The translations under genes and the position numbers were made by a program. A stretch of 64,000 nucleotides of DNA from JAVDCA01 sp035293985. Its GTDB lineage: Bacteria > Pseudomonadota > Alphaproteobacteria > Rhizobiales > Xanthobacteraceae. The notes under the pieces were generated by a model. The model did not search any database. It saw only the letters and a list, made by a program, of their open reading frames with translations, and was not told where the DNA came from. Below, piece after piece: positions 37,453 through 46,240 of this stretch (the first letter of the stretch is position 1; every line of letters begins with the position of its first letter). The stretch spans positions 124,001-188,000 of the forward strand of contig DATGLS010000014.1 of NCBI GenBank assembly GCA_035293985.1. The letters run 5' to 3'.

Positions 37453-39927
37453 TCAGAACGCCTCGTCCTCGTCGCCCTCGATAAGAATTTCGCGCTTTCC
37501 GGCGTGATTGGCCTGGCCAACGATGCCTTCCTTCTCCATCCGTTCCATCAGCGAGGCGGCGCGATTGTAGCCGATCTGCAGCCGCCGCTGGATGTAGCTG
37601 GTCGAGGCCTTGCGGTCGCGTTTGACGATCTGCACCGCCTGCGCGTAGAGGTCGCCGCCCTCGGGCTGGCCCATGGCGGTCGCGTCGAACACGGCGCCAT
37701 CCTCGCCCTCGCCTTCCTCATCGGCTGTCACGGCCTGGAGATATTGCGGCTGGCCTTGCGTCTTGAGATGACGCACGACCTTCTCGACCTCCTCGTCCGA
37801 GACGAACGGCCCATGCACGCGGCTGATCCGGCCGCCGCCCGCCATGTAGAGCATGTCGCCCTGGCCGAGCAGCTGCTCGGCGCCCTGCTCGCCTAGAATC
37901 GTGCGGCTGTCGATCTTCGACGTCACCTGGAACGAGATACGGGTGGGAAAATTCGCCTTGATGGTGCCGGTGATGACGTCGACGGAGGGACGCTGGGTCG
38001 CCAGGATCACGTGGATGCCGGCGGCGCGCGCCATCTGGGCGAGCCGCTGGATCGCGCCTTCGATGTCCTTGCCGGCGACCATCATGAGGTCGGCCATCTC
38101 GTCGACGATCACGACGATGTAGGGCAGGGGTTCGAAATCGAACTCCTCCTTCTCGTAGAGAGCCTCGCCGGTCTCCTGGTCGTAACCGGTGTGTACGGTG
38201 CGCGACAGCGTCTCGCCCTTGGCCTTGGCGTCGGCGAGCCGGTCGTTGTAGCCGCCGATGTTGCGCACGCCGAGCTTCGCCATCTTGCGATAGCGGTCCT
38301 CCATCTCGCGCACGGCCCACTTGAGCGCGACCACCGCCTTCTTCGGATCGGTGACGACCGGGGTGAGGAGGTGCGGGATGTTGTCGTAGGCGGAGAGCTC
38401 CAGCATCTTCGGATCGACCATGATCAGCCGGCACTGGCTCGGGCCGAGGCGGTAGACCAGGCTCAGGATCATGGTGTTGATCCCGACCGATTTGCCGGAG
38501 CCGGTGGTGCCGGCGATCAGCATGTGCGGCCGCGTCGCGAGGTCGATGATCACCGGCTCGCCGCCGATGGTCTTGCCGAGGCAGAGCGGCAGCTTGGCAT
38601 TGGAGTTGTTGTAGTCCTCGGTGGCGAGCAGCTCGCGCAGCAAGACCTTCTCGCGCGTCGGATTGGGAAGCTCGATGCCGATGGCGTTGCGGCCGGACAC
38701 CACGGCGACGCGCGCCGATACGGCGCTCATCGAGCGCGCGATGTCGTCCGCGAGGCCGATCACGCGCGACGACTTGATGCCGGGCGCGGGCTCGAGCTCG
38801 TAGAGCGTGACCACGGGGCCCGGCCGCGCATTGATGATCTCGCCGCGCACGCCGAAATCGCCCAGCACGCTTTCGAGCGCGGTGGCGTTCTCCTGCAGCG
38901 CCTCCATGCTGGGCGCGAAGCGCTCCTGCGCCTTCGGCGCGGCCAGCAGGCTGAGCGATGGCAGCTCGTAGCCGCTCGACGACTTGCGCGCGGGCTGCTT
39001 CGCGGCCGCGCGCGCCGGCTTGCCGCGGGTGACCTTGATCGATGCGCGCGGCTCTTCCTGCTCGTCCTCTCCCTCCGCGTCGCCTTCTCCCTCCCCCTCG
39101 TCCTCGGCGGACTCGGGCTCCGGATCGTCCGACGGCACGAGGCGCGGCTCGATCCGCTGCTTCGGCGCCCTGCGGGCGGCTTTCGCGGCGCTGCGCCGCG
39201 CGAACAGGCCCGCGATGCCGCGCGCCGCCGCGGCGCGCAGGCTCAGCACCTGGTGGCCGATCCAGCCGAGCGCGATCTCGAGCACGCCCTCGCCGTCATC
39301 CACATTTTCATCGTCTTCATCGACGGCCGCGTCATCCTCGACCGGCGCATGCAGGCCGACCCCGCACGCCGTCACGATCAGCACGAATGCGGCGCAGCCG
39401 AGCACGAGCGCAATGACGAGGCGCGGCATGCCGGAGAGGACGCCGCCGGCGAACCAGGCCGGCACCCGCAGCAGCGTGTCGCCCACCACGCCGCCGAGCC
39501 CGGTCGGCAGCGGCCAGGTGTGCGGGCGGGTGAGACAGGAGATGAAACCGGCCGCCAGCAGCGCGCCCCCGAGCCACAGCCCGAGCCGCAACCGCAGGCG
39601 GTCGAGCCGGCGGTGGGTCATGAGCCGCCAGCCCCACAGCGCGAGCGGCAGCACCAGCGCGAGGGCGGCGAGGCCGAACAGCTGCATCAGCAAGTCGGCC
39701 GCGACCGCGCCATGGGCGCCGAGCAGGTTGCGCACCGGCGCGCCGGTCGCGTAGCTGAAGCTCGGATCCTTGATCGACCAGCTGGCGAGCGCCGCCATCG
39801 CCATCACGGCGGCGCCGATCAGGCCAAGCCCGCAGATCTCGCGCAGGCGTCGGCGCAGGGCCGCGCTCAGGTCGTCCGGCAGGAACGCGCCGGCATCGAA
39901 ACCGCGATGAAGAGTCGAGATCGCCAC
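37453..39927 (-). CDS. ftsK: DNA translocase FtsK
   Basis: A septal DNA pump (824 residues) that clears and resolves chromosomes at division. Four N-terminal membrane segments lie within about residues 30-190. An acidic, low-complexity linker follows (EDEGEGEGDAEGEDEQEEP). The motor domain has Walker A AGTTGSGKSVGIN and Walker B YIVVIVDEMADLMM. The C-terminal gamma winged helix (STSYIQRRLQIGYNRAA) would read KOPS sequences. The aminotransferase gene is upstream on the same strand. Confidence 0.97.
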   Translation of the reverse strand: MAISTLHRGFDAGAFLPDDLSAALRRRLREICGLGLIGAAVMAMAALASWSIKDPSFSYATGAPVRNLLGAHGAVAADLLMQLFGLAALALVLPLALWGWRLMTHRRLDRLRLRLGLWLGGALLAAGFISCLTRPHTWPLPTGLGGVVGDTLLRVPAWFAGGVLSGMPRLVIALVLGCAAFVLIVTACGVGLHAPVEDDAAVDEDDENVDDGEGVLEIALGWIGHQVLSLRAAAARGIAGLFARRSAAKAARRAPKQRIEPRLVPSDDPEPESAEDEGEGEGDAEGEDEQEEPRASIKVTRGKPARAAAKQPARKSSSGYELPSLSLLAAPKAQERFAPSMEALQENATALESVLGDFGVRGEIINARPGPVVTLYELEPAPGIKSSRVIGLADDIARSMSAVSARVAVVSGRNAIGIELPNPTREKVLLRELLATEDYNNSNAKLPLCLGKTIGGEPVIIDLATRPHMLIAGTTGSGKSVGINTMILSLVYRLGPSQCRLIMVDPKMLELSAYDNIPHLLTPVVTDPKKAVVALKWAVREMEDRYRKMAKLGVRNIGGYNDRLADAKAKGETLSRTVHTGYDQETGEALYEKEEFDFEPLPYIVVIVDEMADLMMVAGKDIEGAIQRLAQMARAAGIHVILATQRPSVDVITGTIKANFPTRISFQVTSKIDSRTILGEQGAEQLLGQGDMLYMAGGGRISRVHGPFVSDEEVEKVVRHLKTQGQPQYLQAVTADEEGEGEDGAVFDATAMGQPEGGDLYAQAVQIVKRDRKASTSYIQRRLQIGYNRAASLMERMEKEGIVGQANHAGKREILIEGDEDEAF

Positions 39928-39958
39928 GCTCGCCCCTGACTCGTTACAACACTATTGG

Positions 39959-40008
39959 CGCATGTCCTTCATCGGCGAACCGGTACCCACTTCGCCGGGA
40001 CATGCGCT
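39959..40008. repeat. GCGCATG-type inverted repeat, family C
   Basis: GCGCATGTCC and GGACATGCGC arms around a GAACCGGTACCC core, between the aminotransferase gene and ftsK. Confidence 0.7.
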
Positions 40009-41251
40009 AGCCCAACACGGCGACGATGCGATGAAGCGCCTCGGCCGTGGTCTCCTGATCGTGCACCATGGCGACGCGGATATAGCCCGCGCCCGGATTG
40101 CTGCCGTCCTGCTGCTCGCGTGCGCAGTAGTTGCCCGGCAGCACGCGCACGCCGCCCTCGCGCCACAGCCGCTCGGTCACCGCCTCGCTGGTGCCGTGGG
40201 CCGAGACGTCGAGCCACAGAAAGAAGCCGCCCGCGGGCCGCTTGTAGCCGTACCGATCCCCGATGATCTGGTCGGCGAGATCGAACTTGCGCCGATAGAG
40301 ATCGCGGTTCTTCTCGACGTAGGTCTCGTCCGAATAGGCCGCGACCGCGACCTGCTGCAGCGGGATCGGCACCTGCGGCGCCGACACGCTGCGCAGCTCG
40401 AGAAACCGCTTGAGAAAGCGCCGGTCGCCGGCGACGAATCCCATGCGCAGGCCGGGCAGGCTCGAGCGCTTCGACAGCGAGTTGAACAGCACCGCGTTCT
40501 CGAAGCTCGGACCGGCAGCCTGCAGGATCCCGGCCGGCGCCGCGGTCGAATAGATCTCCGAGTAGCACTCGTCGCAAAAGACGAGGAAGCCGTACCGGCG
40601 CGCCATCTCGACCACGCGCTTGAGATAGCCGAGGCTCGCGACCGCGCCCTGCGGATTGGAGGGCGACGCGAGATAGAACACGACCGTGCGGGCGAGCACG
40701 CCCGGGTCGATCGCGTCGAGGTCGGGCAGGAAGCCGGTCTCGCGCGTGCCCGGCAGGTAGATCACCTCGCAGTCGGCAGCGACCGCGCCGGCCGAGTAGG
40801 CGGCGTAGAACGGGTTCGGCACCAGCATCGCGGGGCGGCCAGGACGCGGCGGCACGAAGCGGCGTGCCGCGATGGCGGCGAGAAACAGGCCTTCGCGCGA
40901 GCCGGCGAGCACTAGCACCTCGCCGTTCGGATCGGGCGCCCGCTCGAGCTGGTAGCGGCGGGCCGTCCAGGCCGACACGGCGGCGCGGAACTCGGGAATG
41001 CCTTCGTTGCGCGGATAGCGTCCGTAGTCGGCGACGTATTTCGCCATCACGGGGCCGACGAATTCGGGAATCGGGTGCTTGGGCTCGCCGACGCCGAGGT
41101 CGATGACCGGCTTGCCCGGCTCGATGCCGCCGATGAGGTCGGCAAGCCGCATGAACGGCGAACGCATATTGGCGTTCGGACCGGTCGCGACTGGTTCGGG
41201 CGCGGACTCGCGATCGGTCTCGCGTTTGGACTCGGCGGCAACGCTGATCAT
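40007..41251 (-). CDS. Class I/II PLP-dependent aminotransferase
   Basis: A 414-residue fold-type I aminotransferase. The PLP lysine is in NSLSKRSSLPGLRMGF, the Asp that contacts the pyridine nitrogen in VFCDECYSEIY, and the phosphate-cupping and Arg regions fit. Close relatives in Rhizobiales beside ftsK are usually annotated as N-succinyldiaminopimelate or LL-diaminopimelate aminotransferases. I cannot confirm the substrate. It precedes ftsK across a short repeat, and a CtrA-type box lies 68 bases upstream of its start. Confidence 0.85.
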   Translation of the reverse strand: MISVAAESKRETDRESAPEPVATGPNANMRSPFMRLADLIGGIEPGKPVIDLGVGEPKHPIPEFVGPVMAKYVADYGRYPRNEGIPEFRAAVSAWTARRYQLERAPDPNGEVLVLAGSREGLFLAAIAARRFVPPRPGRPAMLVPNPFYAAYSAGAVAADCEVIYLPGTRETGFLPDLDAIDPGVLARTVVFYLASPSNPQGAVASLGYLKRVVEMARRYGFLVFCDECYSEIYSTAAPAGILQAAGPSFENAVLFNSLSKRSSLPGLRMGFVAGDRRFLKRFLELRSVSAPQVPIPLQQVAVAAYSDETYVEKNRDLYRRKFDLADQIIGDRYGYKRPAGGFFLWLDVSAHGTSEAVTERLWREGGVRVLPGNYCAREQQDGSNPGAGYIRVAMVHDQETTAEALHRIVAVLG

Positions 41252-41318
41252 GACACTCTACATACGCGGCAGGCGCCCCGGCCGCTTATCTGAAGGAGAC
41301 ACCTTAGGAGAGGTGAGG

Positions 41319-41333
41319 TTAAGGCGCGATTAA
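41319..41333. promoter_or_regulatory. Candidate CtrA-binding site
   Basis: TTAA-N7-TTAA, inside the longer palindrome GGTTAAGGCGCGATTAACC, matches the full CtrA box of Caulobacter and relatives. It lies 68-82 bases upstream of the aminotransferase-ftsK-lolA set. Cell-cycle control is inferred. Confidence 0.55.
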
Positions 41334-41400
41334 CCATCGGATTTTGGCTGATTTTTTGAGATTTGGCCACGGGGCGGGAGACGCTCTTCCGAGGCGGCAG

Positions 41401-41686
41401 TCAGTCGCCGGACCAAGACCGCCGGGCGGCATGCCTGATCTGGATGATGGAGACTTCCTCCCGGTTCACCCGGTAGTAGACGATATATGGGTAACGGCCA
41501 AGCCAAGAGGGCGTGTGCGTCCAGGCCGGCAACACGAGGCGCGCGCCGCGACAGGTTGCCGAGGTCGAGGATGCGTTTCTTGATGTAGGCTTTGACTTGG
41601 CGCGCCGCGCGCGGATTTCGTTCGTCGAGGTAGGCGAATATCGCTTCCCGGTCCGCGAAGACACGCGGCATGTAGCGGACCCTCAT
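41401..41686 (-). pseudogene. ParE/RelE-type toxin gene, frameshifted
   Basis: Two overlapping frames together make one ParE-like toxin. The first (start 41686) gives RVRYMPRVFADREAIFAYLD, typical of the N-terminal helices. The conserved C-terminal half, YPYIVYYRVNREEVSIIQIR, appears only in a second frame ending at 41401. The switch falls near 41495-41510 and fits one inserted base or two lost. Read without the shift, the first frame runs on to 41330 with unrelated residues. The ATG overlaps the antitoxin stop (ATGA). A natural inactivation is more likely than a working gene; a sequencing error cannot be excluded. Confidence 0.75.
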
Positions 41687-41910
41687 ATGCCGTGGTGCTT
41701 GTCCGCTTCGGCTACGACGTCATCGTCGACGAACTCCCCGCGTTCGGCCTGCGCCAACCTCTCGCGAATCGCGGCCCGCGTTTCGGGATCGATTGGGAAG
41801 CTCGCGGCGTCCGCCGTGGTCATCGACAGGACCGCGATCGCAATCGCATCCTGATCTTCCTCGGCGAGCTCGCGAACCTTGGCGATCGCCTGATCGAGAA
41901 GCTTGGTCAT
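41683..41910 (-). CDS. Antitoxin-like protein of a ParE/RelE-type pair
   Basis: A 75-residue acidic protein (MTKLLDQAIAKVRELAEEDQ at the start, ending GEFVDDDVVAEADKHHGI), which resembles the small antitoxins encoded before ParE-type toxins in rhizobia. It overlaps the toxin start by four bases, the normal antitoxin-first order. With the toxin broken, it may be a relic or may guard against related toxins elsewhere. No DNA-binding motif is certain. Confidence 0.75.
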   Translation of the reverse strand: MTKLLDQAIAKVRELAEEDQDAIAIAVLSMTTADAASFPIDPETRAAIRERLAQAERGEFVDDDVVAEADKHHGI

Positions 41911-42059
41911 CAGTGAACTCCAGCACAATCTCGTGCCAGGATCAGCGATCGCCGGGTTCAAGGACCCACCGACGTCGAGATCGCCAAACGCCAGCTGCAC
42001 AAGACCCTCGAAGACGAGACGTTGAACAAGCCGAAGGCGGCCTGACGTCTGACAGTCAT
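41911..42059 (+). pseudogene. Possible gene remnant upstream of the antitoxin
   Basis: A plus-strand frame without a start codon reads TDVEIAKRQLHKTLEDETLN and ends KPKAA at a TGA at 42044-42046. It looks protein-like, acidic-basic and helical, but has no visible beginning. It may be the tail of a lost gene. I do not recognise it. Confidence 0.25.
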
Positions 42060-42095
42060 CAAAAAACAAGAGGCCCTGGCTTGCGCCAGGGCCTC
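42060..42095 (-). terminator. Rho-independent terminator of amtB
   Basis: GAGGCCCTGGC and GCCAGGGCCTC form an 11-bp perfect stem with a four-base loop, followed on the minus strand by TTGTTTTTTG. It lies about 60 bases beyond the amtB stop. The stem spans 42070-42080 and 42085-42095. Confidence 0.9.
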
Positions 42096-42156
42096 CCGCA
42101 ACGGACGGAGCGGTTGCCGGGTAGCCGCTCCGAACCGTATCGCTTGTTGACCGCGC

Positions 42157-43635
42157 CTACTGCACGGTCTCGCCGTGCAGCGCGAGGTCGAGGCCTTCGC
42201 GCTCCACCTCGTCCTTCACCCGCAGGCCGATCACGAGGTCGATGATCTTGAGAATGATCAGCGAGACGATGAAGTCGTAGACGAACACGATGCCGACGCC
42301 GACGCACTGGTTGAGCACCTGCGCGGCGTTGCCCTCGATCAGGCCCTTGGTGCCGCCGTACTCGCTGATCGCGAACACGCCGGTGAGGATCGCCCCGGCG
42401 GCGCCGCCGAGCCCATGCACGCCGAAGGCGTCGAGCGCGTCGTCATAGCCGAACATGTGCTTGAGGCCGGTGACGCCCCAGTAGCAGATGATGCCGGCGG
42501 CGACGCCGATCGCCAGCGCCCCGCCGGGGCCGACGAAGCCCGAGGCCGGCGTGATGGCGACGAGGCCGGCGACCGCGCCGGAGCAGATGCCGATCACGGT
42601 CGGCTTGCCGCGCAGCATCCACTCGACCAGCATCCAGGTGAAGGCGGCCGTGGCGGTGGCGATCTGCGTCACCAGCATGGCCATGCCGGCCTGCATGTTG
42701 GCAGTCACCGCCGAGCCGGCGTTGAAGCCGAACCAGCCGACCCACAGCAACCCGGCGCCGATGAAGGTGAGGATCATGTTGTGGCCCGGGCCACTGTCCT
42801 TGCGCTTGCCGAGCATGATGCAGGCGGCGAGGCCGGCGGTGCCGGAGTTGACGTGCACCACGGTGCCGCCGGCGAAGTCGAGCACCTTCACCCAGGCGGC
42901 ATCATTGCCGCTCGAGAGAAAGCCGTCCGGTCCCCATACCCAGTGCGCGACCGGTGAATAGACGCAGATCGCCCACAGGCCGACGAACCACAGCATCGCC
43001 GAGAACTTCATGCGCTCCGCGAAGGCGCCGGCGATCAGCGCCGGGGTGATGATCGCGAAGGTGAGCTGGAAGCAAATGTAGACGCTCTCTGGAATCGTCG
43101 GCGCCAGCGCGTTCGGATTGCCGGTGTTGTTGGAGATGTCGCTCAGGATGTTCTGCAGGAAGGCGCGGTCGAGCCCGCCGATGAAGGGCGAGCCGGCGCG
43201 GAACGCGAGACTATAGGTGCACACCACCCAGAGGATCGTGATCAGGCAGGTGATCGCGAAGCTCGTCATCACGGTGTCGCCGACGTTCTTCTTGCGCACC
43301 ATGCCGCCGTAGAACAGGCCGAGGCCCGGCACGGTCATCATCAGGACCAGGGCGACCGAGGTCAGCATCCAGGCGGTGTCGCCGGTGTTGACGGTGCACT
43401 TGGTCTGGACCTTGGCGTCGCAGGCCGGTGGCGTCGCTGCCGCGGCAGGCGCGGCCGCCGCGGGAGCGGGGGCAGCGGCAGGCGCAGCGGGAGCCGCGGG
43501 CGCAGCCGTCGGCGCCTGCGTCTGCGCATGGGCGGCCGAATGGCCGAACAGCGGCGCCAGCGTGAAGCCGAGGCCGACCAGCGCCGTCAATGTGAGAGCA
43601 AGAACGCCCGCACGGGTAAGCTTTTTGAATCTCAT
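42157..43635 (-). CDS. amtB: Ammonium transporter AmtB (copy 1)
   Basis: An ammonium channel of 492 residues with about eleven membrane helices. A signal peptide is followed by an unusual Ala/Pro-rich stretch (residues about 38-70) before the first core helix. The family signature is FAGGTVVHVNSGTAGL, and pore His regions are seen in PVAHWVWGPDG and FGVHGLGGAAG. It lies 25 bases after glnK on the minus strand; GlnK is expected to plug this channel when nitrogen is plentiful. A strong terminator follows. Confidence 0.97.
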   Translation of the reverse strand: MRFKKLTRAGVLALTLTALVGLGFTLAPLFGHSAAHAQTQAPTAAPAAPAAPAAAPAPAAAAPAAAATPPACDAKVQTKCTVNTGDTAWMLTSVALVLMMTVPGLGLFYGGMVRKKNVGDTVMTSFAITCLITILWVVCTYSLAFRAGSPFIGGLDRAFLQNILSDISNNTGNPNALAPTIPESVYICFQLTFAIITPALIAGAFAERMKFSAMLWFVGLWAICVYSPVAHWVWGPDGFLSSGNDAAWVKVLDFAGGTVVHVNSGTAGLAACIMLGKRKDSGPGHNMILTFIGAGLLWVGWFGFNAGSAVTANMQAGMAMLVTQIATATAAFTWMLVEWMLRGKPTVIGICSGAVAGLVAITPASGFVGPGGALAIGVAAGIICYWGVTGLKHMFGYDDALDAFGVHGLGGAAGAILTGVFAISEYGGTKGLIEGNAAQVLNQCVGVGIVFVYDFIVSLIILKIIDLVIGLRVKDEVEREGLDLALHGETVQ

Positions 43636-43660
43636 TGTTTCACTCCTGTGAGGGCGGGAC

Positions 43661-43999
43661 TCAGAGCGCCGCCGCGTCGGTTTCGCCGGTGCGGATGCGG
43701 ACGGCCTGGTCGAGATTGAGCACGAAGATCTTGCCGTCGCCGATCTGCCCGGTCTTGGCGGCGCTGGTGACGGTCTCGATGATCTTGTCGACCTGGTCGC
43801 TGGCGACCGCGACCTCGATCTTCAGCTTGGGCAGGAAGCTCACGGCGTATTCGGTGCCGCGATAGATTTCGGTGTGGCCCTTCTGGCGTCCGTAACCTTT
43901 GACCTCGGTGACGGTCATGCCATGCACGCCAACCGCCGTCAGAGCGTCGCGGACCTCGTCGAGCTTGAACGGCTTGATGATGGCCATGACGATTTTCAT
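43661..43999 (-). CDS. glnK: Nitrogen regulatory protein P-II (GlnK, copy 1)
   Basis: A 112-residue trimeric sensor of nitrogen and energy status. The T-loop carries the uridylylation Tyr51 (EIYRGTEY), and the B and C loops are intact (TGQIGDGKIFV; VRIRTGETDAAAL). It is encoded directly before amtB copy 1, so the two should be co-transcribed and work together at the membrane. A possible RpoN-type promoter lies about 100 bases upstream. Confidence 0.97.
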   Translation of the reverse strand: MKIVMAIIKPFKLDEVRDALTAVGVHGMTVTEVKGYGRQKGHTEIYRGTEYAVSFLPKLKIEVAVASDQVDKIIETVTSAAKTGQIGDGKIFVLNLDQAVRIRTGETDAAAL

Positions 44000-44095
44000 G
44001 GGATTGATTCCCCTGGTGGCCCGCTCCGAACCGACGGAGCGGTGGATCGCAACGCCCCGCGTGCGATCGCACCCAGCTTGTTGCCGGGGTCGCCT

Positions 44096-44111
44096 ATCAA
44101 GCCCTATGCCA
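44096..44111 (-). promoter_or_regulatory. Possible sigma-54 (RpoN) promoter for glnK
   Basis: On the minus strand: TGGCAT-N5-TTGAT, compared with the consensus TGGCAC-N5-TTGCA. The GG of the -24 box is present but the -12 GC is GA, so the match is imperfect. It lies about 100 bases before glnK copy 1, a nitrogen-controlled gene in other proteobacteria. Confidence 0.3.
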
Positions 44112-44274
44112 AGCTGGGATTTTTCCGGGCTTTAGATGTAAGTTACTGGTCAGAATTGATTTTCGAGGCTCGGCGCGGCCGGGTGGCGGACCCGATCGGA
44201 AGCCGCGCACAATAACGAGCCAGGATTGCCTAATTTGTGGGCAACCACAAAATCCTCGCCTGGGTCCGAAATCC

Positions 44275-45594
44275 TTACTGTAGGGCTTCGCCGTGCAGCG
44301 AGATGTCGAGCCCGGCCATCTCGTCCTCGGGCGAGGCGCGCAGCGGAAAGACGACGCCGACTAGCCGCAGCAGGCCGTAGGTCGCGAGCCCGCACCAGAG
44401 CGCCGTGGCAACGACTCCAAAGAGCTGGATCAGAAGCTGCATCGGGTGGCCTTCGAGCAGCCCGGAGAAGCCATGTGGCGTGCTCGGCGATGCCGACACC
44501 GCCGCGGTCGCGAAGATGCCGCACAGCAGGGTGCCGGTGGCGCCGCCGATGCCATGCACGCCGAACACGTCGAGCGAGTCGTCGTACTTGAAGCGCAGCT
44601 TGACCACCGTGCAGGCCCAGTAGCACACGCCGCCGGCGACGACGCCGATGACGAGGCCGTGCCAGGGCAGCACGAAGCCGGACGCCGGCGTGATGGTGCC
44701 GAGCCCCGCGACTGCGCCCGAGATCATGCCGAGCACCGAGGGCTTGCCGCGCAGCTTCCATTCGAGCGCGATCCAGGTGAGCGCCCCCGCGCAGGCCGCG
44801 AGATGCGTCGCCGTGATCGCCATGACGGCGCGCGCGTTGGCGGCGAGCGCCGAGCCGCCGTTGAAGCCGAACCAGCCGATCCACAACAACCCGGTGCCGA
44901 CCACCGCCATCGAGAGATCGAATGGGGCGAGATTCTCCGAGCCGTAGCCGCGCCGCGCGCCCAGCACGAGCGCCGCCACGAGACCCGCTATGCCCGCGCT
45001 CACGTGCACCACGGTGCCGCCGGCGAAATCGAGCACGCCCGCGGTGCCGAGGAACCCGCCGCCCCACACCCAATGGGCGATCGGCACGTAGACGACCAAG
45101 AGCCACAGCGCGGAAAACAAAAGGAACGCCGAGAAGCGCATGCGGTCGGCGACCGAGCCCGCGACCAGCGCGACCGTGATGATCGCGAAGGTCATCTGGT
45201 AGAGCATGAACAGCGCCTCGGGGAGGGTCGGCGCGAACGGGCTGATCGCATCCATGCCCATGCCCTGCAGAAAAACGCGATCGAGGTTGCCGATCAGGGC
45301 GCCGTCGCCGCGAAACGCGAGGCTGTAGCCGACCGCGACCCACAGGACCGAGACCAGCGCGGTCGCAGCGAGGCACTGCGCCATGGTGGCGAGCACGTTC
45401 TTCTTGCGCACCATGCCGGCGTAGAACAGCGCGAGGCCCGGCAGCGTCATCATCAGCACGATACCGGTCGCGACGATCATCCAGGCCGTGTCGGCGCCGT
45501 CGATCTTCTGACTGATGGAGGATGTTTGCGCGAACGCCGACGTCGCCGACGACGCAAGCGCCAACGCGGCCGCGAGCGGCCACCCGATCCGCAT
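44275..45594 (-). CDS. amtB: Ammonium transporter AmtB (copy 2)
   Basis: A second ammonium channel of 439 residues, without the Ala/Pro-rich insert of copy 1. The signal peptide is MRIGWPLAAALALASSATSA. Signature FAGGTVVHVSAGIAGL and His regions VPIAHWVWGGG and FGVHGIGGATG are present. Other possible starts are GTG at 45600 and GTG at 45618; the latter overlaps the glnK stop as GTGA. The two glnK-amtB units lie head to tail and are clearly diverged, so the duplication is not recent. Confidence 0.96.
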   Translation of the reverse strand: MRIGWPLAAALALASSATSAFAQTSSISQKIDGADTAWMIVATGIVLMMTLPGLALFYAGMVRKKNVLATMAQCLAATALVSVLWVAVGYSLAFRGDGALIGNLDRVFLQGMGMDAISPFAPTLPEALFMLYQMTFAIITVALVAGSVADRMRFSAFLLFSALWLLVVYVPIAHWVWGGGFLGTAGVLDFAGGTVVHVSAGIAGLVAALVLGARRGYGSENLAPFDLSMAVVGTGLLWIGWFGFNGGSALAANARAVMAITATHLAACAGALTWIALEWKLRGKPSVLGMISGAVAGLGTITPASGFVLPWHGLVIGVVAGGVCYWACTVVKLRFKYDDSLDVFGVHGIGGATGTLLCGIFATAAVSASPSTPHGFSGLLEGHPMQLLIQLFGVVATALWCGLATYGLLRLVGVVFPLRASPEDEMAGLDISLHGEALQ

Positions 45595-45614
45595 GCTCAC
45601 GCGCGTTCCCCCGC

Positions 45615-45953
45615 TCACAGCGCGTCGCTGTCGGTCTCGCCGGTGCGGATGCGCACCGCGTGATCGAGCGGCATGACGAATACCTTGCCGTCGCCGATCT
45701 GGCCGGTGCGTGCCGCGGCGCTCATCGCCTCGATCACCCGGTCGGCCTGCTCGGACGGTACCGCCACCTCGACGCGCACCTTGGGCAGGAAATTCACGAC
45801 GTACTCGGCGCCGCGATAGATTTCCATGTGGCCCTTTTGGCGGCCGTAGCCTTTCACTTCCGACACCGTCATGCCGCTGATGCCGAGACGACTGATCGCC
45901 TCGCGCACCTCGTCGAGCTTGAACGGCTTGATGATCGCGATGATGAGCTTCAT
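45615..45953 (-). CDS. glnK: Nitrogen regulatory protein P-II (GlnK, copy 2)
   Basis: A 112-residue P-II protein with Tyr51 in the T-loop (EIYRGAEY) and the GQIGDGKVFV block. It differs from copy 1 mainly in the region VSEVKGYGRQKGHMEIY and toward the C-terminus (TGETDSDAL). It is the first gene of the second glnK-amtB unit. The ATG at 45953 gives the family start (MKLIIAIIKPFKLDEVR). Confidence 0.96.
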   Translation of the reverse strand: MKLIIAIIKPFKLDEVREAISRLGISGMTVSEVKGYGRQKGHMEIYRGAEYVVNFLPKVRVEVAVPSEQADRVIEAMSAAARTGQIGDGKVFVMPLDHAVRIRTGETDSDAL

Positions 45954-46114
45954 GGACCGGCTTATCCCCAGGGATGCGCCGGTCACAGACGATCGCGGCC
46001 GCAGGAGGCTAGAGCCTCCGCAGCCCGGCGCCCGGCGACGCCCAGGATTGATTACAGGCTTTCGGCGGGTGTGGGAATAGATTTGCGCCTAGGCCGCAAG
46101 CTCCGAGCGTGCGC

Positions 46115-46230
46115 TCCTCCCCCGCATCCGCCCCGCATCCGGGGGAGGGCAGGGAGGGGCTCTCTCCGCACATTCGGAGCAAGGAGCGCCCCCTCTTTGT
46201 CTCTCCGCGCAAGCGGGAGCGAGGGCGCTA
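46115..46230. repeat. GC-rich repeat, family D
   Basis: CTCCTCCCCCGCATCC and GGGGGAGGGCAGGG blocks with a downstream CGCAAGCGGGAGCGAGGGCG, between glnK copy 2 and tesB. It is similar to the elements at 5297 and 60889. Confidence 0.6.
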
Positions 46231-46240
46231 GGCTCCAAGC

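Noticed and set aside
38011..39939. 642-codon open frame on the plus strand opposite ftsK
   Set aside because: Antisense to ftsK, with Arg/Gln/His-rich low-complexity content and no domain.
45954..46114. RpoN promoter before glnK copy 2
   Set aside because: No TGG-N10-GC pattern close to consensus was found on the minus strand there.
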